A stretch of DNA of 64,000 nucleotides from Janibacter sp. Soil728. Lineage in GTDB: Bacteria > Actinomycetota > Actinomycetes > Actinomycetales > Dermatophilaceae. Made by a program: the position numbers and the translations under genes. Under the pieces are notes generated by a model, which saw only the letters and a program-made list of their open reading frames with translations, was not told the origin of the DNA and searched no databases. The stretch covers positions 620,289 through 684,288 of the forward strand of contig NZ_LMRZ01000001.1 in the NCBI RefSeq assembly GCF_001428305.1. Direction: 5' to 3'. Position 1 is the first letter of the stretch; the number at the start of each line of letters is the position of its first letter. Shown one piece after another: positions 16,945 through 25,096 of the stretch.

Positions 16945-17727
16945 CTAGGCCTTCGGGCGTGTCTCGAGCCGGGTGATGAGGCTCGTCACATCCGCAACAC
17001 GTGCCTCATGGGTGTTGACGAGGTCGCGGGCGGAGACGAGGGCGGCACGCGCTCGTGACTCGGCCAACCGTGCGGCGCCCAGCTCCCGCTCGGCCTCGCG
17101 CAGCTCGTCGCGAGCCTGCTCGAGCTCCTGCTGACGGGCCCGCTCGGCCTCCTGCGCCTCCTTGGTGTCGTCCTCGGTCTCGTCCGCGTCGTCCGTCTCG
17201 TCGTCGGGCAGGGGCGGCACCAGGCGAAGGGGGGTCGCCACGGCGTCGTCGAGCTCGACCTCGCCGAAGCCGGCGTAGGACAGCGGTCGCAGCAGGCTGC
17301 CCGACGCGAGGGCGCGTCCGCTCTGCTCGTCAGCGAGGGCCGCTACAGCGGTCGCGTCGACCTCGTCCTGGGTCGAGGGGCCGAAGGTCGCGCCGCTCGC
17401 CTCGGCGCAGCGCCCGGCCGCGGCGATGAGGGCGTCGATGGCGGCCCGACGCTCGGGCCGCGCCTGCGCCAAGGCGGGCATGTCGCCCTGCGACTGGGCC
17501 GAGCGCATCCGGGCGCCGAGCTCCTCGAGGTCGGTGATGACCTGCGGCTCGTCGCGGGCGACGCGGTTGAGCAGCCACGCGGCCACGGTCGGCTTGCGCA
17601 GGGCCTTGATCTCGGCCGCGAGGGCGGGGTCATCCCCCTTCGCCGTCGTGGTCAGTCGGGTGCGGGTCGCGACGAAGTCCCCGAGCGGGACCCCGTAGAG
17701 CTCGTCGACGGCAGCGCGCAGGTCCAT
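16945..17727 (-). CDS. Conserved actinobacterial coiled-coil protein of unknown function
   Basis: A 260-residue protein. An N-terminal about 170-residue region starts MDLRAAVDELYGVPLGDFVATR and includes KPTVAAWLLNRVARD, a segment I know from conserved but unnamed actinobacterial proteins. An acidic linker (DDETDDADETEDD) and a long alanine-, glutamate- and arginine-rich coiled coil of about 70 residues complete it. There is no signal peptide or membrane segment, so it should be cytosolic. The ATG at 17727 lies 14 bp after the stop of the DinB-like gene upstream, so the two probably share a transcript. No function can be assigned from sequence. Confidence 0.8.
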   Translation of the reverse strand: MDLRAAVDELYGVPLGDFVATRTRLTTTAKGDDPALAAEIKALRKPTVAAWLLNRVARDEPQVITDLEELGARMRSAQSQGDMPALAQARPERRAAIDALIAAAGRCAEASGATFGPSTQDEVDATAVAALADEQSGRALASGSLLRPLSYAGFGEVELDDAVATPLRLVPPLPDDETDDADETEDDTKEAQEAERARQQELEQARDELREAERELGAARLAESRARAALVSARDLVNTHEARVADVTSLITRLETRPKA

Positions 17728-17741
17728 GGGACGATCCTGCC

Positions 17742-18326
17742 TCAGCCGTGCCGATCGGCGATCCGGGTGAGGCGCCCGACGTACTCGGCCCAACGCTGCT
17801 CGTCCCACTCCGGCAGGTTGTTGCCCTCGGACCGCAGGCCGACCCGGCCGTCGAGCTGCTCGCGCAGGATGTCGGCGTGGCCGGCGTGACGGGCCTCGTC
17901 GAGGGCCATGTGGATGATGATCTGGTCCAGCGTGACGTGGTTGCGCTCCGGCGGCCACCACGCGACCGTCCCCGGTGCGTCGAGCGCCAGCGCCTCGATC
18001 GTCGAATCGGCGTGGTCGAAGCAGGCCCGGCTCCAGGCGAGCACGTCGGCCATCGACTCGGTCTCGGTGGCGAACATGTCCTCGTTGTCGTCGGGGTCCA
18101 CGCCCTCGACCTCCCACGGCAGGACGAGCTCGCTCGGCCGGTCGAAGGTCTCGCCGAAGTACCCCAGCTCGCACGCCGCCGCATGCTTGACCAGACCCAG
18201 CAGGTTGGTGCCCGTCGGGGTGCGCGGCAGCCGGGCCTCCCGCTCGTCCAGTCCGTCGAGCTTGAGCAGCAGCGCCGCCCGCTGCGCCTTGAGGAAGCCG
18301 TGCAGGTGGTCCTTGAGGTCCGTCAT
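17742..18326 (-). CDS. DinB-superfamily protein (DUF664)
   Basis: A 194-residue protein of the DinB/YfiT superfamily, DUF664 branch. It has the four-helix-bundle signature: an N-terminal LDGLDEREARLPRTPTGTNLLGLVKHAAACELGYF, where the first metal-ligand histidine sits in VKHAA, and a later HMALDEARHAGHADILREQLDG carrying further histidines. In mycothiol-producing bacteria many relatives are metal-dependent thiol transferases, so a role in mycothiol-dependent detoxification is plausible but not shown. The ATG at 18326 is well placed. It is probably co-transcribed with the coiled-coil gene downstream. Confidence 0.88.
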   Translation of the reverse strand: MTDLKDHLHGFLKAQRAALLLKLDGLDEREARLPRTPTGTNLLGLVKHAAACELGYFGETFDRPSELVLPWEVEGVDPDDNEDMFATETESMADVLAWSRACFDHADSTIEALALDAPGTVAWWPPERNHVTLDQIIIHMALDEARHAGHADILREQLDGRVGLRSEGNNLPEWDEQRWAEYVGRLTRIADRHG

Positions 18327-18430
18327 GGGTCCACCCTGCCACCGGGGTGCGACAGCCGCTGGGCTCTGGCATGCCCCACCGTTCCCTGAGGTGCCGCCCG
18401 CCCGCTCCCGACGAGCACGGCCGGCGCGCT

Positions 18431-18480
18431 GCCGAAGTCCTTCGTCATCGGGTGGGCACGTTGTCGTGCCCGACTTCGGC
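18431..18480. repeat. Nested inverted repeat in a 289-bp intergenic region
   Basis: The gap 18327-18615 separates two divergent genes. It holds a nested hairpin: outer arms GCCGAAGTC (18431-18439) and GACTTCGGC (18472-18480), inner arms GGGCAC (18454-18459) and GTGCCC (18466-18471). I see no convincing ORF in the gap; the rest should contain the two divergent promoters. The structure could be a regulatory site or a REP-like element. Confidence 0.5.
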
Positions 18481-18615
18481 TTGATGCTGCGCCAACCCTG
18501 CGCGTCGTCCGCTCACTGACGTCGTCGCCTCCGAGACGGTCGCTGGCGCGCCTCCTCAGGGAGCGTGGGGGAGACGTCCAGCAGGCCCCAAGATGGGGGG
18601 CCTACGGTTTGTCGG

Positions 18616-19320
18616 ATGGCACAGATCTCGCACCCCGGGCGTTGGCTGACGGGGCTCACCCTGCTCCTCGTGGCGGGCACGCTGATCGCTGCGGGGCTGC
18701 AGGACGTACGGGCCGAGCGGGCGGGCGCGCCGGTCTTCGCCTTCCTCTTCTGGAACCTCTTCCTCGCGTGGGTCCCCTACGTGCTGGCGCTGGTCATGGC
18801 CGGGTTGCACCGGGCCCGGGCGTCGGGCTGGCTGCTCGGGGCGATCGGCATCGTGTGGTTGGCCTTCCTGCCCAACGCGCCGTACATCCTCACCGACTTC
18901 ATCCACCTGGGTGCGATCCCGGGGGCGCCGCGGTGGTTCGACGCGTTGCTCATCGGGTCCTTCGCGGGCACCGGGCTGCTGCTCGGGCTGGCCTCCCTCC
19001 TCCTCGTGCACCACGTCGTCGAGGTGCGCGTGGGCCGGGTTGCCGGGTGGGCGCTCGCGATCGGCTCGCTGGCGCTGTCCTCGATCGGGATCTACCTGGG
19101 ACGCTTCCCGCGCTTCAACTCCTGGGACATCCTCACCAACCCGCACGGGCTGCTGGAGGTCATCGCCTACCGGCTCGCGGACCCGCTGGGCAACCCCTTC
19201 CTGCTGCAGTTCGGGGCGCTCATGACGGGCGGGCTGGTCCTGTCCTACCTCGCCACGTGGGCTGCCGGTCGGGTCATCGTGCGGGCCCGCACAGGGCATC
19301 GCTCGGTTACGGTGGAGTGA
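18616..19320 (+). CDS. DUF1361 membrane protein
   Basis: A 234-residue membrane protein of the DUF1361 family, recognised by the conserved LPNAPYILTDFIHL motif (about residues 86-99) and by about seven hydrophobic helices. Function of the family is unknown. The ATG at 18616 gives a normal N-terminus (MAQISHPGRWLTGLTL); an upstream in-frame ATG at 18565 would add 17 polar residues and is less likely. It is followed 62 bp later by the universal stress protein gene on the same strand, with no clear terminator between them. Confidence 0.85.
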   Translation: MAQISHPGRWLTGLTLLLVAGTLIAAGLQDVRAERAGAPVFAFLFWNLFLAWVPYVLALVMAGLHRARASGWLLGAIGIVWLAFLPNAPYILTDFIHLGAIPGAPRWFDALLIGSFAGTGLLLGLASLLLVHHVVEVRVGRVAGWALAIGSLALSSIGIYLGRFPRFNSWDILTNPHGLLEVIAYRLADPLGNPFLLQFGALMTGGLVLSYLATWAAGRVIVRARTGHRSVTVE

Positions 19321-19382
19321 CGCACAGCACAGGCGTGGGACCTCTCGCGCCGGGCCAAGCCTCACAGGACAGGTGCACTGAC

Positions 19383-19820
19383 ATGGACGGCAAACCAGTC
19401 ATCGTCGGAGTCGACGGGTCCCCGGACTCCCTCCGGGCGCTCAGATGGGCTGCCGACTACGCCCAGCTGGTCGGGGCGCCTCTCGAGGCCGTGATCACCT
19501 GGGAGGTCGAGACGCTCTACGCCACCACCTTCGCCGGCGCGTGGGACACGACCGCCGTCGAGCAGCGACACCGCGAGTTCCTCGACGAGGCGGTCACCAC
19601 GGCTCTCGGCGATGGGGCGCAGGTCCGCACGCGCGTCGAGAAGGGCAACGCGTCGGAGGTGCTCGTGCGAGCGTCCGAGGATGCGCAGATGGTGGTCGTC
19701 GGCAGCCGCGGCCACGGCGGTTTCGCCGGGATGATGCTGGGCTCGGTGAGCCAGCACCTCGTCACGCACGCGCGGTGCCCCGTGCTCGTCCTGCCGCACA
19801 AGGACCGCACGAAGCAGTAG
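19383..19820 (+). CDS. Universal stress protein, UspA family
   Basis: A 145-residue single-domain Usp. It begins with VIVGVDGSPDSLRALRWA, where the early aspartate contacts ATP, and ends with VVVGSRGHGGFAGMMLGSVSQHLVTHARCPVLVL, the classic G-2x-G-9x-GS ATP-binding signature. It therefore belongs to the ATP-binding branch of the family and should be cytosolic. Such proteins aid survival in stress and hypoxia in actinobacteria. The ATG at 19383 is clear. It may be co-transcribed with the DUF1361 gene; the MFS gene follows 81 bp later. Confidence 0.93.
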   Translation: MDGKPVIVGVDGSPDSLRALRWAADYAQLVGAPLEAVITWEVETLYATTFAGAWDTTAVEQRHREFLDEAVTTALGDGAQVRTRVEKGNASEVLVRASEDAQMVVVGSRGHGGFAGMMLGSVSQHLVTHARCPVLVLPHKDRTKQ

Positions 19821-19901
19821 TAGCGGGGCTGCCCCCGAGCGGCGGGCGGATCGGCCCGGGGCGCTGCGAGGATGTCCTGGACGGGTGGCACAGTACGCAG
19901 G

Positions 19902-21107
19902 GTGACAACCCCGGCCACCCCTGCGCAGGAGCAGCCACCCGTCCCGACCGAGATCAAGGTCCTGGTCGCTGCGGCCTTCGTCATCGCGATCGGCTTCGGG
20001 CTGATCTCCCCGGTCCTGCCGCAGTTCGCACAGAGCTTCGACGTCGGCGTGACCGCGGCGTCCGTCATCGTCTCGGCCTTCGCCTTCTTCCGCCTGCTCT
20101 TCGCGCCCGCGGGAGGTGCTCTCGTCACCCGACTGGGTGAGCGGCCCGTCTATCTCTACGGCCTGGTCATCGTCGCGCTGTCGACCGGTGCCTCGGCCTT
20201 CGCCCAGAGCTACTGGCAGCTGCTGATCTTCCGCTCCCTCGGCGGCATCGGATCGACGATGTTCACCGTCTCGGCCATGGCCCTCCTGGTCCGGCTGGCC
20301 CCACCGCTGATCCGCGGCCGCGTCTCCTCCATGTACGGCAGCGCCTTCCTCATCGGTGGCGTCATCGGCCCCGTCATCGGTGGCGCGCTCGGCGAGCTCG
20401 GGATGCGCGTCCCCTTCGTCGTCTACGGCGTCGCCCTGCTCATCGCGGCCGGCTTCGTCGGGCTCATGCTGCGCGGGACCCCCCTTCGCCACATCCCGGT
20501 CGACGGTGCGCTGCCACCGATGACCGTCAAGGAGGCGTTGCAGGACAGTGCCTATCGCTCGGCGATGGCCTCGGCCTTTGCCAACGGGTGGACCAACTTC
20601 GGGGTGCGGGTGGCGATCCTGCCGCTCTTCGCCGTCGCGATCGTGGGGGAGACCTGGGCCGCGGGTGTCGCGCTCGCCGTGGGTGCCGCGACGACTGCCC
20701 TGACCCTGCAGTACTCCGGGCGACTGGCCGACAGCATCGGACGACGCCGCCCGATCATCATCGGCCTGGCCCTCAGCGCGGTCTCCATGGGGACCATGGG
20801 TCTGGCCGGCGGACTGGTGATGATCCTCGTGCTGACGGCAGTCCTCGGGGTGGGCTCCGGCCTGCTCAACCCCGCCCAGCAGGCGACCGTCGCCGATGTC
20901 ATCGGCAATGGCCGCTCCGGCGGCAAGGTCCTCGCGGCCTTCCAGATGTGCCAGGACGCCGGAGGCATCGGCGGCCCCGTCCTCGTCGGGCTCGTCGCGG
21001 ACAATGCCGGCTGGGAGTGGGCCTTCGCCCTCAGTGGGCTCATCTCCGCGCTCGCGATCATCCCGTGGCTGCGCTCCCGGGAGACCTTGCTCGTCCACGC
21101 GGGATGA
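19902..21107 (+). CDS. MFS transporter, DHA1-like
   Basis: A 401-residue protein with twelve predicted membrane helices and the major-facilitator loop motif after helix 2 (GGALVTRLGERPVYLYG), plus its weaker counterpart after helix 8 (SGRLADSIGRRRPIIIG). This fits drug:H+ antiporter-like exporters with 12 helices; the substrate is unknown. I chose the GTG at 19902, giving MTTPATPAQEQ; the ATG at 19872, ten codons upstream, cannot be excluded. The stop lies 29 bp before the FrnE-like gene, so the two may be transcribed together. Confidence 0.88.
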   Translation: MTTPATPAQEQPPVPTEIKVLVAAAFVIAIGFGLISPVLPQFAQSFDVGVTAASVIVSAFAFFRLLFAPAGGALVTRLGERPVYLYGLVIVALSTGASAFAQSYWQLLIFRSLGGIGSTMFTVSAMALLVRLAPPLIRGRVSSMYGSAFLIGGVIGPVIGGALGELGMRVPFVVYGVALLIAAGFVGLMLRGTPLRHIPVDGALPPMTVKEALQDSAYRSAMASAFANGWTNFGVRVAILPLFAVAIVGETWAAGVALAVGAATTALTLQYSGRLADSIGRRRPIIIGLALSAVSMGTMGLAGGLVMILVLTAVLGVGSGLLNPAQQATVADVIGNGRSGGKVLAAFQMCQDAGGIGGPVLVGLVADNAGWEWAFALSGLISALAIIPWLRSRETLLVHAG

Positions 21108-21136
21108 TCCCGGCGGCATCGCGTGTTGCCCCCGGT

Positions 21137-21841
21137 ATGAAGATCGACATCTGGTCCGACATCGCCTGCCCCTGGTGCTACATCGGCAAGCGCCGCCTCG
21201 AGACCGCCCTGGCCGACCACCCGCGCCGCGACGAGGTCGAGGTGACCTGGCACAGCTACCAGCTCGACCCGACGCTGCCGGAGCACTACGACGGCACCGA
21301 GATCGAGTACCTCGCGACCCGCAAGGGGATGCCGCAGGAGCAGGTGCGCCAGATGTTCGGGCACGTCACCGAGCAGGCTGCCGGCGAAGGGCTGGCCTAC
21401 GACTTCGACAAGCTCGTCGTCGCCAACTCCGCGCGGGCGCACGAGCTGCTCCACCTCGCCAAGGAGCGCGGCCTGGGCGACGCGGTCAAGGAGGCGCTGC
21501 TGTCCGGGCACTTCGAGCACGGCATGGACATCGGTGACGTCGACCAGCTGGCGCGGGTGGGCGTCGACGCCGGCCTGGACGAAGGGGAGATCCGCTCGGC
21601 CCTCGAGGACGGCCGGTACAAGGCTGCTGTGGCGTCCGACATCGACATGGCCCGCCAGATCGGGGTGACGGGCGTCCCCTTCGTCGTCGTGGACATGAAG
21701 TACGCCGTCTCCGGGGCCCAGCCGCCGGAGGTCTTCCGCGAGGTCCTCGACAAGGCGCTGGCCGAGCAGGCTCCCGCGCTCCAGGTCGTCGACGGGGCCA
21801 AGGACGCCGACGCCTGCGGTCCCGACGGCTGCGCGATCTGA
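21137..21841 (+). CDS. DsbA-family oxidoreductase, FrnE type
   Basis: A 234-residue thioredoxin-fold protein of the FrnE/2-hydroxychromene-2-carboxylate-isomerase-like DsbA family. The active-site CPWC is at residues 11-14, and the cis-proline region reads GVTGVPFVVVDMKYAVSGAQ. No signal peptide is present, so it acts in the cytosol, unlike classical DsbA. A C-terminal ACGPDGC cysteine pair is also seen, as in Deinococcus FrnE, where an extra cysteine motif takes part in activity. Start at the ATG at 21137 gives the canonical MKIDIWSD. Its stop overlaps the next start by one base (TGATG). Confidence 0.93.
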   Translation: MKIDIWSDIACPWCYIGKRRLETALADHPRRDEVEVTWHSYQLDPTLPEHYDGTEIEYLATRKGMPQEQVRQMFGHVTEQAAGEGLAYDFDKLVVANSARAHELLHLAKERGLGDAVKEALLSGHFEHGMDIGDVDQLARVGVDAGLDEGEIRSALEDGRYKAAVASDIDMARQIGVTGVPFVVVDMKYAVSGAQPPEVFREVLDKALAEQAPALQVVDGAKDADACGPDGCAI

Positions 21842-22341
21842 TGACACCGTCCCAGCTGCTCATCGACTCCTTCGAGCGCGTCCGCGAGGGCGCCCTCGCC
21901 GCCGTCGACGGGCTGAGCGAGGAGCAGCTGGCCCACCGGGTCGCCCCGGACGCCAACTCCATCGCCTGGCTGGTGTGGCACGCCTACCGTGTCCAGGACG
22001 AGCACCTCGCCGATGCCGCCGGGCTCCAGCAGGTCTGGGCCGCACGGGGGTTCATCGAGCACTTCGACCTCGACATCGACGAGGACGACACCGGTTACGG
22101 GCACACCCCCGAGCAGGTGGGCAAGGTCCGGGCTCCGGCCGAGCTGCTCGCCCGGTACGTCGAGGCGGTGCACCAGCAGACCCTCGCGTGGGTCGGAGGG
22201 CTGTCGGCCGGGGACCTCGACCGTGTCGTCGACACCTCGTGGGACCCGCCGGTCACGCTCGGCGTGCGGATCGTCAGCGTGATCAACGACGACACCCAGC
22301 ACATCGGCCAGGCCGCCTACGTGCGCGGACTGCTCGACTGA
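21841..22341 (+). CDS. DinB-superfamily protein (DUF664, mycothiol-transferase-like)
   Basis: A 166-residue DinB-fold protein. The conserved SIAWLVWHAYRVQDEHLAD and the C-terminal NDDTQHIGQAAYVRGLLD carry histidines at the positions that bind metal in this family. It is translationally coupled to the FrnE-like oxidoreductase gene (TGATG overlap). A thiol oxidoreductase next to a protein of a family that often uses mycothiol suggests a shared role in thiol chemistry; that is inference. It is a different subgroup from the DUF664 protein at 17742. The gene converges with the NrtR-like gene on its right. Confidence 0.88.
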   Translation: MTPSQLLIDSFERVREGALAAVDGLSEEQLAHRVAPDANSIAWLVWHAYRVQDEHLADAAGLQQVWAARGFIEHFDLDIDEDDTGYGHTPEQVGKVRAPAELLARYVEAVHQQTLAWVGGLSAGDLDRVVDTSWDPPVTLGVRIVSVINDDTQHIGQAAYVRGLLD

Positions 22342-22378
22342 CGGTCTGCCCCTCTCGGTCGCGGCAGCACGGGCCTGC

Positions 22379-23047
22379 TCAGCGCGTGAGCGGCGGGTTG
22401 AGCTGCTCGACCGGTCCGCGCCGGTAGAGCTTGGCCGGTCGTCCCGGCTCCGCGCTCGAGGCGCCCCCGGTCTCCTCGAGAAAACCGGGCGTCTTGGTCA
22501 CCTTGCGGTGGAAGTTGCGGGGGTCCAGCCGTTCGCCCCACACCGCCTCGTAGACCTCCCGCAGCTGGCTGACGGTGAACTCCGGCGGGCAGAAGGCTGC
22601 GCCCAGCGAGCTGTACTCGAGCTTGGCCCGCGCGCGCTCGACCCCGTCGCGCAGGATCTCGTCGTGGTCGAAGGCCAGGCCCAGGTCGAGTGCGCCCGCC
22701 ACGGGCCACCACTGCGCCTCGGCAGCGTCGGTGCCTGCGGCCGGTGTCGGAGCATCCGGCGTCAGCGCGAGGTGCGCCACCGTCACCGTCCGGCCCCGCG
22801 GGTCGCGGTCGGGCGCGCCATAGGTCGCCAGCTGCTCGAGGTGGATGTCGGTCAGCCCGGTCTCCTCCCGCAGCTCCCGGTCGGCCGCCGCGCGCAGGTC
22901 CTCGTCCGGGAGCACGTAACCACCCGGCAGCGCCCAGTCGCCGACGAAGGGGGGAACCCCCCTTCGCACGAGCAGGACGCACAGCTCGCCGGAGCGGACC
23001 GTGAGGATCGCCAGGTCCACGGTGACGGCCATGAGTGGTGCGGTCAT
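22379..23047 (-). CDS. Nudix hydrolase with C-terminal winged helix, NrtR-like regulator
   Basis: A 222-residue protein with two parts. Residues about 5-145 form a Nudix domain with an intact Nudix box starting at G43, including REL-REE-TGL at 57-65. Residues about 150-220 form a winged-helix domain (FTVSQLREVYEAVWGERLDPRNFHRKV). That pairing is diagnostic of the NrtR family, repressors of NAD metabolism that sense ADP-ribose. Many NrtR proteins have lost the catalytic residues; here the box is complete, so it may still hydrolyse substrate. It diverges from the SPFH/NAD-kinase-like operon, with two matching palindromes between the starts. The ATG at 23047 is chosen; an internal ATG at 23032 is possible. 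Confidence 0.9.
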   Translation of the reverse strand: MTAPLMAVTVDLAILTVRSGELCVLLVRRGVPPFVGDWALPGGYVLPDEDLRAAADRELREETGLTDIHLEQLATYGAPDRDPRGRTVTVAHLALTPDAPTPAAGTDAAEAQWWPVAGALDLGLAFDHDEILRDGVERARAKLEYSSLGAAFCPPEFTVSQLREVYEAVWGERLDPRNFHRKVTKTPGFLEETGGASSAEPGRPAKLYRRGPVEQLNPPLTR

Positions 23048-23070
23048 GGGAGCAGCCTAACCGCCTTTAT

Positions 23071-23083
23071 CGTCAAGTTGACG
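23071..23083. promoter_or_regulatory. Putative NrtR operator, site 1
   Basis: CGTCAAGTTGACG, a 13-bp dyad with six perfect base pairs around a central G, flanked by TTTAT and TTTAG. It lies 24 bp upstream of the nrtR-like start. It shares CGTCA-N3-TGACG and the preceding TTAT with site 2. AT-rich flanks set both apart from the surrounding GC-rich DNA. Confidence 0.75.
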
Positions 23084-23104
23084 TTTAGGTCTCGTCGGAG
23101 TTAT

Positions 23105-23117
23105 CGTCAACATGACG
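23105..23117. promoter_or_regulatory. Putative NrtR operator, site 2
   Basis: CGTCAACATGACG, with CGTCA and TGACG arms, preceded by TTAT as in site 1. Centre-to-centre distance to site 1 is 34 bp. It ends 26 bp before the start of the SPFH gene, so bound repressor would block rightward transcription. Confidence 0.72.
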
Positions 23118-23143
23118 CAAACAACCCAAGGAGGCGCGTCACC

Positions 23144-24166
23144 ATGGCAACCATCACCAGCTACCCCTTCGTCACCCACCTGCGGACCCCGGCCACGAGC
23201 TATGTCCAGCACCTCGCGCACGGCACCCTCAAGCACGAGGGGGTCGGCAGCTCCTTCTGGTTCCGCCGGCTGCCCGCGGTGCTCAGCGAGGTGCCGGTCG
23301 ACGACCGCGAGCAGGCCGTCCTCGTCAAGGTCCGCGCGAGCGACCTGCAGGAGGTCAACGTGCCGGGTGTCGTCACCTACCGCATCGCCCAGCCGGCGAC
23401 GGCCGCGGCCCGAGTGGACTTCGGGATCGACGCGAAGGGGGGAGCCTGGCTCGGCCGTCCCCTCGAGGTCGTGGGCGCCACGGTCCACGGGGCAGCGGCC
23501 GACGCGATCACCGCAGGACTGACCGGCCGGCCCCTGGCGCAGATCCTCATGAGCGACCCGGCAGACCTGGCCGGGCGGGTCATCCGGCGCCTCACCGCCG
23601 ACCCTCGCCTGGCCGACCTCGGCATCGCCGTCGTCGCCGTCCGCTTCGACGTGCTGCGGGCCGACCCGGACGTCGAGCGCGCGCTGCAGCTCCCCTCGCG
23701 GGAGCAGATCCAGCAGGAGGCCGACAAGGCGACCTTCGAGCGCCGGGCCGTCGCCGTCGAGCGCGAGGCCGCGATCGGGGAGAACGAGCTGACCAACCAG
23801 ATCGACCTGGCCCGCCGCGAGGAGGAGCTCATCGCGCAGCGGGGTGCCAACCGGGTGCGCGAGGCGCAGGACGCGGCAGCCGCCGACCGGGTCAAGGTCA
23901 CGGCGGAGGGCGAGCGCACCGTCTCGCTCGCGAGGGCGAGCGCCGAGGCGACCGAGGCCATCGGTGTCGCTGAGGCGCAGGCCGAGCGGGCCCGTCTGGC
24001 CGCCCAGTCGGAGGTGTCGCCGGAGGTGCTCATGGCGCTGGCACTCCGCGAGCTCGCGGGCAACCTGCCCGACATCGACCAGCTCGTCCTGACGCCCGAC
24101 GTCGTGAGCAGCGTGCTGGGTCGCCTGGCCGTCGGTCAGGCTCCGGCCGCGACCCAGGAGGTCTGA
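23144..24166 (+). CDS. SPFH / band 7 domain protein
   Basis: A 340-residue protein. Residues about 20-190 look like an SPFH (band 7, stomatin-like) domain, including VLVKVRASDLQEVNVPGVVTYRI. A long, highly charged coiled coil follows (about 195-300). Unlike typical slipins there is no N-terminal membrane helix, so it may be peripheral or cytosolic. The ATG at 23144 follows AAGGAGG, an excellent ribosome binding site. It is the first gene of a unit with the NAD-kinase-like gene four bases downstream, and is divergent from an NrtR-like regulator with two operators. Its role is unknown; the context points to NAD(P) or ADP-ribose metabolism. Confidence 0.85.
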   Translation: MATITSYPFVTHLRTPATSYVQHLAHGTLKHEGVGSSFWFRRLPAVLSEVPVDDREQAVLVKVRASDLQEVNVPGVVTYRIAQPATAAARVDFGIDAKGGAWLGRPLEVVGATVHGAAADAITAGLTGRPLAQILMSDPADLAGRVIRRLTADPRLADLGIAVVAVRFDVLRADPDVERALQLPSREQIQQEADKATFERRAVAVEREAAIGENELTNQIDLARREEELIAQRGANRVREAQDAAAADRVKVTAEGERTVSLARASAEATEAIGVAEAQAERARLAAQSEVSPEVLMALALRELAGNLPDIDQLVLTPDVVSSVLGRLAVGQAPAATQEV

Positions 24167-24169
24167 GCG

Positions 24170-25096
24170 ATGGCCGCCCCACGGGTCGTCGTCGCCCACC
24201 GGGCGAGCGAGTACGACGAGCTGCTCGCCCGGCACGGCACCCGCGGTCAGGTCGGCTTCGTCCTCGGCACCCGGGGGCGCGCGATCGAGGAGGTCGACGC
24301 CGGCCACGAGGCGCTGGTCGCGGCGCTGGCGACCGTGGCGGCGGCGATCCCCGCCGACTGGCGCCGGGCGGCGGTGGAGCGGGCCGAGCTGGCGCGCTTC
24401 GTCTTCGAGCCGGGCGACATCGTCGTCGCCGTGGGATCCGATGGCCTGGTCGCCAACCTCGCGAAGTACCTGCGCGGTCAGCCGGTCATCGGGGTCGACC
24501 CGCGCGAAGGGGTGAACGCCGGAGTTCTCGTGACCCACTCCGCGGCGGCCGTGGCGGGACTCCTGCCGGCCGTGGCGAAGGCGTCGTCCAGAGGTGCGAC
24601 GGAGGAGCCTCGAAGGGGAGTGGCCCGCACCCTCGAGCGCACCATGGTCGAGGCGATGGCCGACGACGGGCAGCGGCTGCTCGCACTCAACGAGGTCTTC
24701 GTCGGGCAGGCCGGGCACCAGTCGGCGCGCTACTCGCTGCAGGTCGGTGGTCGGGGAGAGCGGCAGTCCTCGTCGGGCGTGATCGTCGGGACCGGTACGG
24801 GGTCGACAGGTTGGTGCGCCTCGCTGCAACGCGTCCAGGCGCCGGACCTCCCGCTGCCCGAGCCGACCTCGGCCCGGTTGTCGTGGTTCGTCCGTGAGCC
24901 CTGGCCCTCGCCGAGCACAGGCGCCGACCTCGTCGCCGGAACGCTGGCCGAGGGGGAGGAGCTCGTCGTCGACGTCGAGTCGGAGGGCCTGGTCGTCTTC
25001 GGTGACGGCATGGAGGCGGACCGGCTGACCTTGGGCTGGGGACAACGGGTCGTCGTGCGCCGGGCACCCGAGGTGCTGCGTACCGTGGTCGCGTGA
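24170..25096 (+). CDS. NAD-kinase-like protein
   Basis: A 308-residue protein with marks of the NAD kinase/diacylglycerol kinase fold. GSDG at residues 89-92 stands where NAD kinases have GGDG. NEV at 174-176 matches their NE motif, and GTGTGSTGW at 207-215 matches the conserved TPTGSTAY region. The first glycine of GGDG is changed to a serine position shift (AVGSDG), so activity or substrate may differ from NadK. It is almost certainly not the housekeeping NAD kinase. It lies 3 bp after the SPFH gene and overlaps the next gene start (GTGA). Co-regulation by the NrtR-like protein supports a role in nucleotide cofactor metabolism. Confidence 0.8.
   Translation: MAAPRVVVAHRASEYDELLARHGTRGQVGFVLGTRGRAIEEVDAGHEALVAALATVAAAIPADWRRAAVERAELARFVFEPGDIVVAVGSDGLVANLAKYLRGQPVIGVDPREGVNAGVLVTHSAAAVAGLLPAVAKASSRGATEEPRRGVARTLERTMVEAMADDGQRLLALNEVFVGQAGHQSARYSLQVGGRGERQSSSGVIVGTGTGSTGWCASLQRVQAPDLPLPEPTSARLSWFVREPWPSPSTGADLVAGTLAEGEELVVDVESEGLVVFGDGMEADRLTLGWGQRVVVRRAPEVLRTVVA

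Noticed and set aside
24170-25096. Assignment as the housekeeping NAD kinase
   Set aside because: The GGDG motif is altered and the gene is in a regulated accessory unit; the essential NadK of actinobacteria usually lies near recN and a TlyA-type methyltransferase.
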